This document shows, one piece after another, positions 48,128-57,632 of a stretch of DNA of 64,000 nucleotides (positions within the stretch are counted from its first letter, which is position 1; every line of letters begins with the position of its first letter). The position numbers were made by a program, and so were the translations under genes. Origin of the DNA: Phallus indusiatus. Taxonomy: Eukaryota > Basidiomycota > Agaricomycetes > Phallales > Phallaceae. The notes beneath the pieces are model-generated. The model searched no databases and was not told where the DNA came from. It saw only the letters and a program-made list of their open reading frames with translations. The DNA lies in the NCBI GenBank assembly GCA_027605045.1, contig JAQFWX010000008.1:1488001-1552000 (forward strand), in the 5' to 3' direction.

Positions 48128-48520
48128 TCAATCTCGGCCGCAAACTGACCTTTTAAGACAAGCATCTAAATGAGCATCAAAATGAGCTTTAAAATGGGCT
48201 TTTGAATGAGCTTTTAAATGAGCTTTTAAATGCGCTTTTAAATGCGCTTTTAAATGAGCTTTTAAATGCGCAAGTTCTAAATCGGCTTTTAACTGCGCCG
48301 ATTCTGAATCGCAATCGGCTTTGAACTGCACAGATTCCGAGTCTGAACCGCAATCGGCTTGTACTAGTAGCCACTCAGATAGCTCGTCGAATTTTGCTTG
48401 AGACTTATCGCTTGAGGAGCTAACAGCTATTGTATACGTAAATAGAACATTATCATGATGAGACTTCGGTTGAAAAAATAAAAAAAACTGTTGTCTTACA
48501 AGATGAATTATCCCGCGACA
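48128..48520 (-). CDS. Putative short Leu-Lys-Ala-His repeat protein (copy 9)
   Basis: A 22-nt first exon (MSRDNSS plus one base; 48520-48499), an intron with donor gtaagacaac and acceptor caatag (to 48427), and a second exon (48426-48128) give a protein of about 107 aa: SSSSDKSQAKFDELSEWLL, then AQLKADLELAHLKAHLKAH and further LKAH units, ending SVCGRD. The repeated unit would form an amphipathic coil. The 22-nt exon with phase-1 intron is identical in design to divergent copy 10, so this is probably an accessory-family copy whose coil expanded by 12-bp slippage and whose last exon is lost. Expression is unproven. Confidence 0.4.
   Translation of the reverse strand, partial: CRGIIHLVRQQFFLFFQPKSHHDNVLFTYTIAVSSSSDKSQAKFDELSEWLLVQADCGSDSESVQFKADCDSESAQLKADLELAHLKAHLKAHLKAHLKAHLKAHSKAHFKAHFDAHLDACLKRSVCGRD
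48172..48272. repeat. 12-bp tandem repeat encoding Leu-Lys-Ala-His
   Basis: About eight units of the form aaatgagctttt or aaatgcgctttt lie in tandem, slightly diverged, all keeping frame on the minus strand. Confidence 0.85.
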
Positions 48521-48709
48521 TACTAAATATAGATGTTGGCAGAGATTGTAGTAATGGAAAGTATGATGTCCCTATGAATATATAAACAGGTGGCAAAGCT
48601 TGTCACGGTGACGCATGCGGCCACTTGTTTATGAACGGTTTATCCTACACTTTCATCACGAATCCCTATATACCCCTATAACTCCCATCACTCCTTTTAT
48701 ACATTACGA

Positions 48710-49368
48710 ATGCCTCCAGATACCCCACCTTGTAAGACAATTTTTTTTTTCAACTTTCAACTGAATTCTCATACTAACGTTTTATCTAGCAGTTGACTCG
48801 TCGACTGATTACCTCGAAGCAAGATTTGAAAAGCTATCTGCGCAAAATAGAAGAAACTAGAGCAGAACTCGCAGAATTTAAAACGAAATCTAGAGCAGAA
48901 TTTGCGCAGATCAAAGCAAAATTGCAAGAACATGCTCGAGTCCGGCGTTGCACACGAACTGGAGACAGGTTGCTTTTCAGGCGCAAACGTTCTCCATTAA
49001 GTGGCTGTGGGCAGCCGCGCGTCAGATGATGAACACGGTAAAAGATATAATCGCACATAAACTGAAAGAGTCTAGTTGGTTGGATATTGCTGGTGATAAT
49101 GTCGACCGAGAATCAAAAATCACCAACGCGATTTCCAACTTGATCAAAGACAATCAGAAAGAATCGGTCATCAGACTCTCGCGCGTCGTTTTTAGCTAGA
49201 TATCTTGATTGCCCCAACAACGCGATTCGAAAAACCGGTAATCTCGTTGCACATTCCGTAACACGGGAGCAGGCAAAAGAGGCCATTCGAAGAATGGCGT
49301 CGGATCCGGTAGAAAAAGACGTCCTAAAAGCTTTTTATATACTCATTTATCACCTTGATGACTTTTGA
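48710..49368 (+). pseudogene. Accessory-family member (copy 10), frameshifted
   Basis: A 22-nt exon 1 (ATG at 48710, MPPDTPP) is followed by an intron with donor gtaagacaat. The coil exon begins SVDSSTDYLEARFEKL, then changes frame near 48850 to RAELAEFKTKSRAEFAQIKA. A degenerate intron ends in ttgcttttcag (48975). The last exon reads KWLWAAARQMMNTVKDIIAH, KESSWLDI, ITNAISNLIKDN, changes frame near 49165-49185, then LARYLDC, IRKTGNLVAHSVTREQAKEA and FYILIYHLDDF with TGA at 49366. Two frame changes make it a pseudogene, although the Arg/Gly-Asn/His motif survives. It is divergent from copy 9, with about 190 bp between start codons. Confidence 0.65.
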
Positions 49369-49598
49369 GTCTCCTGCTGTCCCCTTTTACACTGCATTTC
49401 ATCTGTTTTCAATCAAGTTTTTTTTGAAGCCTTTCTTGCTGTTTTTGTCCTGCTTCATTGCTTTAGTTTCAGTATAATAAAGATACTTTTTAAAAAACGC
49501 AGTCTAGTTGTGGTGCTTTCTGTGATTGAACGAAAGTAAGGGCAATAAAAGTAATAAACATAAATACAATCCGCTAAGGATGACTATGCACATCAGAC

Positions 49599-50543
49599 CT
49601 AAGTCAACTTGAACCATAGTATCACACAGATAAGGATTACGAGAACAACTATGATAGCGATAGTTGTATACTTCTGCATATGCATTCTACCAGAGCGGGA
49701 AACGAGAGAAAGGAATCAGAATCAGAACCAAAAAAAAAACACAAAAGAACACTAAAGAACATTACCTTTTAATCATCCGCTTTAATGTTCCTTTGGCTTT
49801 ATCAAGACTCCCATCAGCGCGTTGAAGCGTATCGCGAGAATGCTCAATCTGCTCCCGCTGGCCTCTCAGATTACGCAGAATATCAGCGCCCATGTCTTCT
49901 GTTTGTAAAGCAATTGAGTGGCTTTCTGCAAGGCGGCGTGAAGAGTCTTCAAGGGATGCTGTACCCGCTAGTAACCGTGCACGGTCTGAAGTCGCATAAG
50001 GGTCGTCAGAGGGAGAAGATGCACCGAAGAGGTTTGATGGTGTTGAGAGCAGCTGAGAGCGATTCGCAGAGGCGTGGAGTTCGCGCTACATGACAATGTA
50101 AATGCTGAGAAGCAAGTCATACACAAGATGTACGTACATTACGTTTTTTGAGAGCGTTGAGGTCTGTTCGGTAAGTCTTGACTTTGGCAGTGTACCGCGG
50201 TTTAATCGACTGAAGCATGCCCTGTATTTCAATTTCCATTTGTGATACCTACAAATCCATGGGTTCTCAGTCAATGTTCGTATTATGATACGATAGAATA
50301 TTTCAACAGACCATTTCATCAGCCTCGTCAAGTTCCATGTCTGCTCTCCGGAGTAAGGCCTTCCGAGCCTCTACCATGACACAATATCAGCTCAAAACAT
50401 CCCTCAAACAGTTCACAAACAAACAACAACTCACCACCCTGTGCATCTTTCGCCTCTCCATCTAGTTTCGCCTTGACGGCATTGACAAGGGCAAGAAAAT
50501 CATTCTCGTAAGTTTCAAAAAGGGCAGTGGGTTCATTATCCAT
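49599..50543 (-). CDS. VTI1: Qb-SNARE Vti1
   Basis: Vti1 is a SNARE for fusion in Golgi, endosome and vacuole traffic. The start is at 50543 (MDNEPTALFETYENDFLALV). An N-terminal three-helix domain follows (MELDEADEMVSQMEIEIQGM, KVKTYRTDLNALKKR). The SNARE helix is SIALQTEDMGADILRNLRGQ, then REQIEHSRDTLQRADGSLDK, with the zero-layer Gln in LRGQREQ. A C-terminal anchor reads TTIAIIVVLVILICVILW, then FKLT with TAG at 49599-49601. About four introns are present, the last just before MQKYTTIAI. The length is normal for the family. Confidence 0.93.
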
Positions 50544-51299
50544 CGTTAAAGCGCTGCAGGAGTAAAATAATAGCCAGACAAAGGTTTATTAACGTCAACT
50601 TCAGCAGTTTAAGAAAGAAGAGAATAATGAGACGTACTGTTGTTAGGATGAGAAAGTGGGAGATAGGTGTCGTGTCTAGTGGTGTTGAGCTGCGCCGCCG
50701 CCGTAGGTACGGCCGTGACCGGCACATGACTGGACTGCATGACGTAATCGAATGGATTTCGCTTTTGTTTTCCTTCGGCCTTTGTTGTTGCTTTTTTGTT
50801 TGGTTTTTTCTGTGTCATGTTTAGTGAAAAATGCTTTTCATTTTATGAACATTTAATCTGCATTGAAGCTGGTAATAGCGCGCAATAAGTTGAATTAGTT
50901 TGGAATTAGTGCGGTTCTACTCCGGTATTCCTGCGCTCAAGCTTTAGCTATAGGTACCTAGGTGTTCAACCTGTTCTGAGAATAACTTCGAGATGTGCAA
51001 CTAAAGGTGTGATCAAAATTAATAGAATAGGAGCGGACTAGGTACATGAATAATTGACATTGGTTATCCACATGTTAGTTCCACTAGCTTACTCTATTCC
51101 GAGTCCCCCGCTCAACACAACCGTACTTTAGTCCTTCAAAGCATTTGTTTAACGTTTCGTCCATAACGCAGATATACGTTTATTTTATGTATATCCAATC
51201 GACTGGTTGTTTTCGTCCCGCTTGTAGTTGTGTTATGTGACAACAGGACAACAGCTTCAGAATGCAGAATACAGTCTGCAAGTTGTCCAACATGAAAGT
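50544..51299. other. Intergenic region
   Basis: This is the upstream region of VTI1 and the 3' flank of COX20. A 69-residue minus frame (50609-50818) has no recognisable domain and was not called. Confidence 0.5.
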
Positions 51300-51729
51300 T
51301 TATTGATTGTTCCGCTCCAATTCGTCCGGTTTCCGTCTCCTAAGTTTGGGCAAAGAGTCGACCAAAACCTGCATCCGCTGATGCTCTTCTCTAATCCTTG
51401 CCCGACAGACCGTCCTGTGTTACATTACGACCAAATTTGATATGGAAAATAAAGACCATTTACCAGATACCCATCGAGATAAACAGAAAGGAACCCATTG
51501 TCCAATTAAAAGCAACAAACCGTGCTGAAAAAAACCAACGACGGAATAGGCGAAAAGCGGGCAGATATAGCTTGGAACAGGACTAACACGAATTGAGGCC
51601 TCTGATAACTCCAAATCCAAGACCACCCGCTATCCCACTCAACAAGCTCGTTCTCGCACATGGTATCTGACCCAACTTCTGAACGAAAGAGGCGTCCTTG
51701 GTTTCGTCTACATTCTGGATGGAGCCCAT
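51300..51729 (-). CDS. COX20: Cytochrome c oxidase assembly protein COX20
   Basis: COX20 is an inner mitochondrial membrane chaperone for subunit Cox2. Exon 1 encodes MGSIQNVDETKDASFVQKLG, then QIPCARTSLLSGIAGGLGFG and VIRGLNS, the first membrane helix with the family's IPC-x-R motif. Exon 2 gives ARFVAFNWTMGSFLFISMGI, the second helix. Exon 3 gives TVCRARIREEHQRMQVLVDS and RRRKPDELERNNQ with TAA at 51300-51302. The exon 2/3 intron is gtaaat...acacag. I use the Met at 51729, but the frame is open upstream to 51957 and may hold further N-terminal residues after an intron. Confidence 0.82.
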
Positions 51730-52034
51730 TAGGTTCGTGCCAAGCCGCTCAGTCGGGACAAGCTGGTGAACCTCTAGTTCACACGTAAAGAACGGGCTTG
51801 CAGCAAATGCTTTCGCTAAGGGGGAATTTTCAAGAATTGTATTTTTTGGTATATAAACAAAAATATGGACTAACTGTATGTTGAGAACCTTGACACGATC
51901 ACTGTAGGCAAGTAGCTTATCTAGGGGAGTGCCGCTTACATAAATTGTGCAGATCACTACTGAGTTTCAATTCGGAGCGGAAATTTGAAACGACCATGCC
52001 ACCTCATTCATGTCCCAAAGAAATGTTTCATTGA
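51730..52034. other. Upstream region of COX20
   Basis: It may contain the COX20 leader or first exon; the frame is open to 51957 but not recognisable. Confidence 0.4.
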
Positions 52035-52235
52035 TTATAGTTCAGCTGTTGACATGTGGTCCGTCGGTTGTATTTTTGTAGATGGAGGGAGGAACGTTGC
52101 GTGAAAACTCGAATTCGTGGGGTGAATGAATGTGAATATGATGTGTTCGTGCTGCGTGCACCCTTTGTTGTATACTACATCGCACTTTGAAATTTTTTAG
52201 CTGAATATGTGTCTGGGTTTTATGTACTCTCTGGA
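52035..52235 (+). pseudogene. Truncated, internally deleted copy of the KIN28 3' end
   Basis: Bases 52035-52081 (attatagttcagctgttgac ... tttttgta) are the complement of KIN28 exon sequence at about 55351-55398 ([11 protein letters not shown]). They are joined directly to bases matching 54650-54827 (the C-terminal codons [11 protein letters not shown] and the 3' flank). About 520 bp of the gene are missing at the joint. It lies in inverted orientation to KIN28. Confidence 0.8.
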
Positions 52236-52421
52236 GGTGTATGAAATTCCAAGCATGATAGTAAATCGAAAATGAATTTCCAGCTCAGCGGGTCTTGTTG
52301 AAAGTTTAGTTATGGATAAAACCTTAAATTCCTTTTCTTCTATGTAAATCATGCCCCCCCAAGCTCCATTCGAAGCCAGGTCACGATAACCACCCGATTT
52401 ACTGCGAGTCTATTTAAGACC

Positions 52422-52726
52422 TTGTTGAGAATATCCCATCCCCATCAAAGCTTTTCCCCCTTCTTCAACCTTCTATACTTATCCGCCTCTAATGCAAGCG
52501 CATTGAAGCTCGCCCGCATTGAAGTTGAGGCCGCCGTTGCAGTTGAATTGGATGAGCTGAGAGCGGAAATTTTCAAGGTGAGTCTCTGTTCAATGGTATT
52601 ATTTGTTGACGCATTGCTTTTCAGATAAAATCCTCAGTAAAATGGACATCCCAACGTATAAACTCCGTTAAAGAATTAGTAACACACAAACTGAAAGAGT
52701 CTGGTTGGTTGAACATCACAAATTGA
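52422..52726 (+). pseudogene. Accessory-family fragment (copy 11)
   Basis: The coil exon reads SALKLARIEVEAAVAVELDE, then LRAEIFK, followed by the family intron (gtgagtctctg...ttgcttttcag, 52576-52624). The last exon reads IKSSVKWTSQRINSVKELVT, KESGWLNITN and then stops at 52724-52726. The Gly-Asn part is missing. Confidence 0.6.
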
Positions 52727-52761
52727 CGGCAGAGGGCTCAAACTGCTGAAACAGAAGAGTT

Positions 52762-53207
52762 ATGACTGAAAATATTCAACGTGAGCCTCCGTCTCCCAGG
52801 AAATGAATTGTTCCTGTTGACATATTACTTCCCAGCTCCAATCTTCGCTAAAATGGATTTGGGCGAGGCAGGCCCTCAACGACGTTCGTACCATTGTTCT
52901 CCGTAAACTCGGCAAAAAACACTGGTATGAAATCAAGGGACGCGATCGGGTGTCAACCATAACGACAGCAATACAAGAAGCTATTGACGAGAATCCATTC
53001 CATGAGGCGATTCCCCTTAAAGCGTCTGAAATTGCAGAATACATCGACAAGCCGGATTCTCCAATTCGGGACCACGGTAACACAGAAGCCCACTCCCTTG
53101 AAAAAACTCAGTTTAGGGAGGCAATCACTTTACTGCCCGAAGAAGAGAAAAGAATTTTAATTTCATGCTTCATTTTACTCTACCGAGACGTGGACATCGG
53201 TCCATGA
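52762..53207 (+). pseudogene. Accessory-family member (copy 12), last exon open
   Basis: The last exon (52836-53207) follows an intron with acceptor cttcccag: LQSSLKWIWARQALNDVRTI, GKKHWYEIKGRDRVSTITTA, SEIAEYIDKPDSPIRDHGNT, EAHSLEKTQFREAITLLPEE and FILLYRDVDIGP. The Arg, Gly-Asn and His of the family motif are kept. Just upstream only a minimal ATG exon (52762, MTENIQ) is found, and it joins out of frame, and no coil is present. Copy 11's coil lies 200 bp upstream, so copies 11 and 12 may be one tandemly duplicated locus. Functionality is uncertain. Confidence 0.55.
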
Positions 53208-53911
53208 CCAACCAACTTCCAATCAATCTTTTGTAAGTATATTTATGTAATTGTGAATGTACTATTGAATGTAGCATGCTGACAAGACATCTTTCGCTGA
53301 TAAAAAAGAACTCATCCTCCGGATAGCCTCTCTTGCCTCCTCACGAGTTAGAGAATGTGCTCTTCAATTTCCGGATTTTCTAGTGAAGTTGTTAGGATCT
53401 CCAGCTAAGAGCGCGGGGATGAGTCTAGAATTCAACAGAATCGAAGTGAAGATCCTAACGTCACCATGATTAAGTTCGTTTGCCTCCTTGTCATTTATCA
53501 TTGTCTTTCTTTGTTACTAAACCCATGTTTTGCGTTTAGATGTATGGACGGTCTTTGGATATGGAATCGCGCCAACACTGATAAATATCTTCTTACAACG
53601 TTCTCAGCATTTTCTCAAACTATATGTCGCGATGCATCAATGCTCTCACATGGGGGATTTCAGCTGTAAAGCAATGTGTCAACAAATATAATCAATCTCT
53701 TTTGTAAATGAAAACTCACGTTGAAGATTTCATTCGCATATCCTGAATTTCGACGTCATGAGTTTCACATGCTCATCAAACTGGTATTGGCGTGCATCAA
53801 GTCTACCAGAAGTGCTTCGAATTCTGCTCTCAAAACGGATTCTCGGAAAACAATTGATATCAGTGAAAATCTATACGGAAACAGGGAAATATTAATGAAG
53901 ACTCGAGACGA
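53208..53911. other. Spacer between family copies
   Basis: It contains a short palindromic block (gttaggatctcc ... agatcctaac, about 53390-53460) and otherwise no recognisable gene. Confidence 0.5.
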
Positions 53912-54105
53912 ATGAACAATGAGGTGAGGAACAATTACGCTGCGCTATACGGTACGATTCTGAACGTGAGTCTGATCTGTCTCAGAAACTTAAAAATCAG
54001 TTACTCCCGCTGACACATTGCTTTTCAGTTGAAAGGCTCCTTACTGTATGTATATGCGGGAAGGCAAACTTCGAAGTCGAAGAAAGGTGCATCCATCGCC
54101 TAGGT
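53912..54105 (+). pseudogene. Accessory-family fragment (copy 13)
   Basis: An ATG exon (MNNEVRNNYAALYGTILN) is followed by the family intron gtgagtctgat...ttgcttttcag and a last exon LKGSLLYVYAGRQTSKSKKG that ends at a stop. Only the exon/intron style links it to the family. Confidence 0.4.
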
Positions 54106-54783
54106 TTTAATATTTAAGGTTCACGGGAGGATACCACTGAATTTCGAAACTGTGAAGACTCACTTCATTCCGACTTATATTATATTTTATTCCCTCCACT
54201 TCTATGATTGGCCATCAACATCACTTGAGTGTTTAGGGTTCCGGTTAGATACACAAGGGGGATAGGAGTCTAATATTTACCTACCGGATGCGATAGCGTT
54301 TGTGCTGACCGGACATTAGAGACGGATGAAGAAGGTAGAAGAAGGGGGGAAAGCTTTGAGGAGGATAGGATGTGCTCAACAAGGTCTTAAATAGACTCGC
54401 AATAAGTATTAGGGCGGTTATCGTGACCTGGTTTTGAATGGAGCTCGGTGAGGCATTGTTTGAAAGAAAAGGGATTTGAATAAGGAATTATCCAGAATCA
54501 ACTTTCAACAATTCCCGCTGAGCTGGAAATTCATTTTCGATTTTACTATCAAAGATCTAAGCTTGGACTTCAGAGGAGCTTTCGTGACTAGTGTATTTTC
54601 TTCCTTTACAAGTATAGACGAATAAATCAGCCAGATATATGATTCCTTTTACATTATGTACATACACGTCCATAGAGTACATAAAACACAGACACATAGT
54701 CGCACAGCAAGAACACAGCTAGAAATTTTAAAAGTGCGATGTAGACAACAAAGGGTACACGAGCGCGTCATATTCACATTCAT
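54106..54783. other. Right arm and 3' flank of KIN28
   Basis: It holds the right arm of the inverted repeat, including a minus-strand family 5' end (TATTTAAG at about 54390, ATG near 54317), and the KIN28 3' flank. Confidence 0.55.
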
Positions 54784-56276
54784 TCACCCCACGAACTCGA
54801 GTTTCCGCGCAACGTTCCTCCCTCCATTCAACCCCTCCATCATGGAAGGCTTCCGTTTTAAACGATTGACATCACCGCCATTTTTCGAGGGTACAGCAGG
54901 TTTAGGCGAGAAAGCCGGTGAGTTTGGATCTAGTTCTTCAAGGGGTATAGGTCGATTTGAATGTGCGTTCTTCGCTTTGGGCAGTTTGGAGGGGTGCGTA
55001 GGATATGGTGACGCAAAGAAGTACGGATGGTGGAGAGCTTCTTTTGCACTGATACGTTTCCTCGGTTCGTATATTAAAAAACGCGATAATAAGGCGACTG
55101 CTTCGTCTGAAGCTGCTGTGAACAAATCTCGTAATTGAGGTTTTGGGAATTGACCGACAGGAACATAATCTGGTAATTTTGTATGTCCCTGAATCAACAA
55201 CGGGAACGTGATAAGAACAAGTTCTCCGGGAATTGGGGATAATACATACCGGCCATTCTTCTTCTGTTGGAGTTCCCAACGCTCGGAAGGTCGTTTTGAG
55301 CTGATCCATGTCGCTTTCGCCTGGTAAATAGGGAACCCGAAGCATCAACTCTGCAAAAATACAACCGACGGACCACATGTCAACAGCTGAATTGTAATAC
55401 CGACATCCGAACAATAATTCCGGAGGCCGATACCATCTGACTTTGTATTTAATCAAAAAGGAAAACAACGCATTGGCACAACTAAGTAGAGTGAGAGAGA
55501 ACGAACCTTGTAATAACTTGACATGTCATTTTTTGACCTGGATCCGCGAAATCTCTAGCAAGACCAAAATCTGCTATTTTTAATTGTCCATCCGCCGCCA
55601 CAAGTAAATTGTTAGGTTTGAGATCCTTTTGGGATAGGAGATTATCAGCTCAACTGAACGCAAAAAAAAGGTCAAAACTCTAATACCCGATGTAGAATAA
55701 AATTCCGGTGACAAAATTCGAGTCCCCGCACGGTCATGGCGAGCCAACTCTTGATATCAGCTGGTAAAAACACATGCGAGCGGTCTTTAATAATTAATTC
55801 CAAGTCGGATTCCAGAAATTCAAGGACTAAATTAAGATTCTTTTTAGCGGAAAAAACGTCTAGTAGCTGTAAGGAGGATTTCGTCAACGACCGACAACAC
55901 GATATACCAAGGAGGGTGGCAGGATACCTCAATAACATTCGGATGATGAACCTCCCGGAGATACTTGACTTCACGAATGGCCGACATATCTAGTCCATCT
56001 TTAAACAGTCCGACCTTTATTTTTTTAATAGCGACCTGACGGCCAGTCGCGAGCTCCTTCCCTGCAAAACAGGTATCTTGTAAGGTTGCGCTGGCACACA
56101 CGAGACGAACAAAAGCTACCTCGATAGACAACGGCGTATGTACCCTCTCCTACTTTTGCAAGTTTTTGCCTAGTTCCGACGCGTCAAGACCGTTCTTTAA
56201 TCGGAAAGATGGAGAGAAATTGCACGGCGTACCATCGACCTTGCACTACGCTATTAGCCCGTTCAACGACGTCCAT
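54784..56276 (-). CDS. KIN28: Cyclin-dependent kinase Kin28/CDK7 (TFIIH)
   Basis: Kin28/CDK7 is the TFIIH kinase that phosphorylates the RNA polymerase II CTD. The start at 56276 gives [15 protein letters not shown]. Then come the Gly loop [15 protein letters not shown], the ATP lysine in [17 protein letters not shown], the cyclin-binding helix [17 protein letters not shown], the catalytic loop [22 protein letters not shown] with T-loop [38 protein letters not shown], and [18 protein letters not shown]. The tail has basic [12 protein letters not shown], and TGA is at 54784-54786. About six introns are present. [18 protein letters not shown] identifies the CDK7 subgroup. Part of its 3' half is duplicated at 52035-52235. 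Confidence 0.93.
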
Positions 56277-56501
56277 TAATACTATCCTCGGATGCGTTAA
56301 TCTATCTCATTCTGAGCATAAATGACTCACTTAAAGCCTTAAGATAGGATGACAAGTTCCGCGAAAACGCGGTATCAAGTGTGGAAGTTATCTGGTGATA
56401 TCACCAGAAAAGAGTTTCATTAGGCGCTTAAATTATCCGTCGCTTGTCCTGGCGTTTCCGAATTCACACCGTGACATCGCCGTTCTGTCTGGACTCTGGA
56501 C

Positions 56502-56656
56502 ATGAGCACCGGACCAGAAATTCCGCCTCCTGAAAATTGTGTTCCAGTGGATTACAAGGACGTTCTGAAGGTAAGGCTTTCAGTTTAATCATTCCAAGGA
56601 TGATTCGTTGTTAACACCGCGTTCAGGATAAAACTGTAACAAAATGGACAGAGTAG
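56502..56656 (+). pseudogene. Accessory-family fragment (copy 14)
   Basis: An exon MSTGPEIPPPENCVP...DVLK is followed by an intron (gtaaggctt...ttcag) and DKTVTKWTE, ending at a stop at 56654-56656. The -(S/T)-V-K-W- start of the last exon is as in copies 10-12. It is a very short relic. Confidence 0.4.
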
Positions 56657-57061
56657 GTAAAAAGCCATGGAATTGACGCAAGTCGCTTTAATAACGGATT
56701 GTTTTTCTTTTCGAAGCCCCTGCGACCATTCAAATAAGGTATGTCATTTTAAAATTTGCCAGCGAAACTAAAAATAAAACAATAAACAGGCCTCGATGCA
56801 ATGTCTAAATCGCAACAATTATGACCGCGAAAGATGTCTAGAATACTTCAAAGCGTACCGAGAATGCAAAGCAGCTTGGGTGAGTTTTTCCCATTCCTTT
56901 CTTTTATTCGCCCTTTTTGTGTCAGAGCAAACGTAAAATTCAGCTGGAACAACGAAGAGAAGATCGACGAGCGGGAAGAGCGGTTTGATCTTCTGGAAGT
57001 GAAAAAATCTCATTGGAAATGGCATGTAATCGTAACAAGAAACAAACACAAAAACATATAA
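56657..57061. other. Intergenic region, no gene seen
   Basis: No exon or element ends were recognised before the tRNA pair. Confidence 0.5.
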
Positions 57062-57160
57062 TGCCCCCTGGCCGACTTGAACGACCGACCTCGTCATCGC
57101 AGAATACCAGTCTATGCCGGCCATACTAGTGACGCGCTACTACCACTGAGCTAAGAGGGC
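57062..57160 (-). tRNA. tRNA-Thr(AGT) with a 26-nt intron
   Basis: The minus strand gives acceptor GCCCTCT paired with AGGGGGC, D arm GCTC AGTGGTAGTA, anticodon stem CGTCA/TGACG with loop CTAGTAA (anticodon AGT), and T arm GGTCG TTCAAGT CGGCC. A 26-nt insert between loop positions 37 and 38 is at the normal place of eukaryotic tRNA introns. The mature length is 73 nt. Confidence 0.93.
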
Positions 57161-57254
57161 AGTAAGACCTAAATTTCAACTTAAACAGCTAGGACGTTAA
57201 TTTCCCAGCTATATATAAAAAGAATCAAAAATAATTCAGAACCACAAAAATGTT

Positions 57255-57327
57255 TGCCCCCTGGCCGATTTGAACGACCGACCTCGTCATTACTAGTGAC
57301 GCGCTACTACCACTGAGCTAAGAGGGC
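57255..57327 (-). tRNA. tRNA-Thr(AGT), intronless
   Basis: It has the same 73-nt mature sequence as its neighbour apart from one T-loop base (TTCAAAT against TTCAAGT), and the anticodon loop CTAGTAA is uninterrupted. The CCA end is not encoded, as usual in eukaryotes. Confidence 0.94.
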
Positions 57328-57632
57328 TATGCGTGACACCCTTTTATTCCAGAGTACAACCTTTGAAACGACTCATGCTCACGATAAAAAAATGTGTTTA
57401 GAAAAAGTGTAGATAGATTATTGCAAAAAGGAAACCCAACGAACGAACAAAAACAAAGAAAAACAATCGAGAAATAAACAACAGGATATTTGATACTACA
57501 TGCACTTACTATAAGATATATCGCCTACTAACTACTACTACTGCTATCATCATTTTTAGGAATGCAATTGATATGTATGTAAAGAAAGAAAAAGCATTTG
57601 AGAGACGGAAAAACATATAAAACTTTTGGGGT
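57328..57632. other. 3' flank of the nucleoporin gene
   Basis: No gene was seen. An AT-rich tRNA trailer and nucleoporin 3' UTR are likely. Confidence 0.5.

Larger units (their letters stand above)
52035..54827. repeat. Large inverted repeat bracketing accessory-family copies
   Basis: The left arm (about 52035-52500) matches the complement of the right arm (about 54290-54827), for example aaatgaatttccagctcagc, aggtcacgataacc and tatttaagaccttgttgag. The arms join the KIN28 3' end to a family 5' flank with a TATTTAAG element. Family copies 11-13 lie between them. Confidence 0.82.

Noticed and set aside
50609..50818. 69-residue minus-strand frame upstream of VTI1
   Set aside because: No recognisable domain, partner exon or homologue; it may be a leader or chance frame.
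53390..53460. Palindromic gttaggatc ... gatcctaac pair resembling short transposon ends
   Set aside because: Only about 70 bp apart, with no duplication; too little to call an element.
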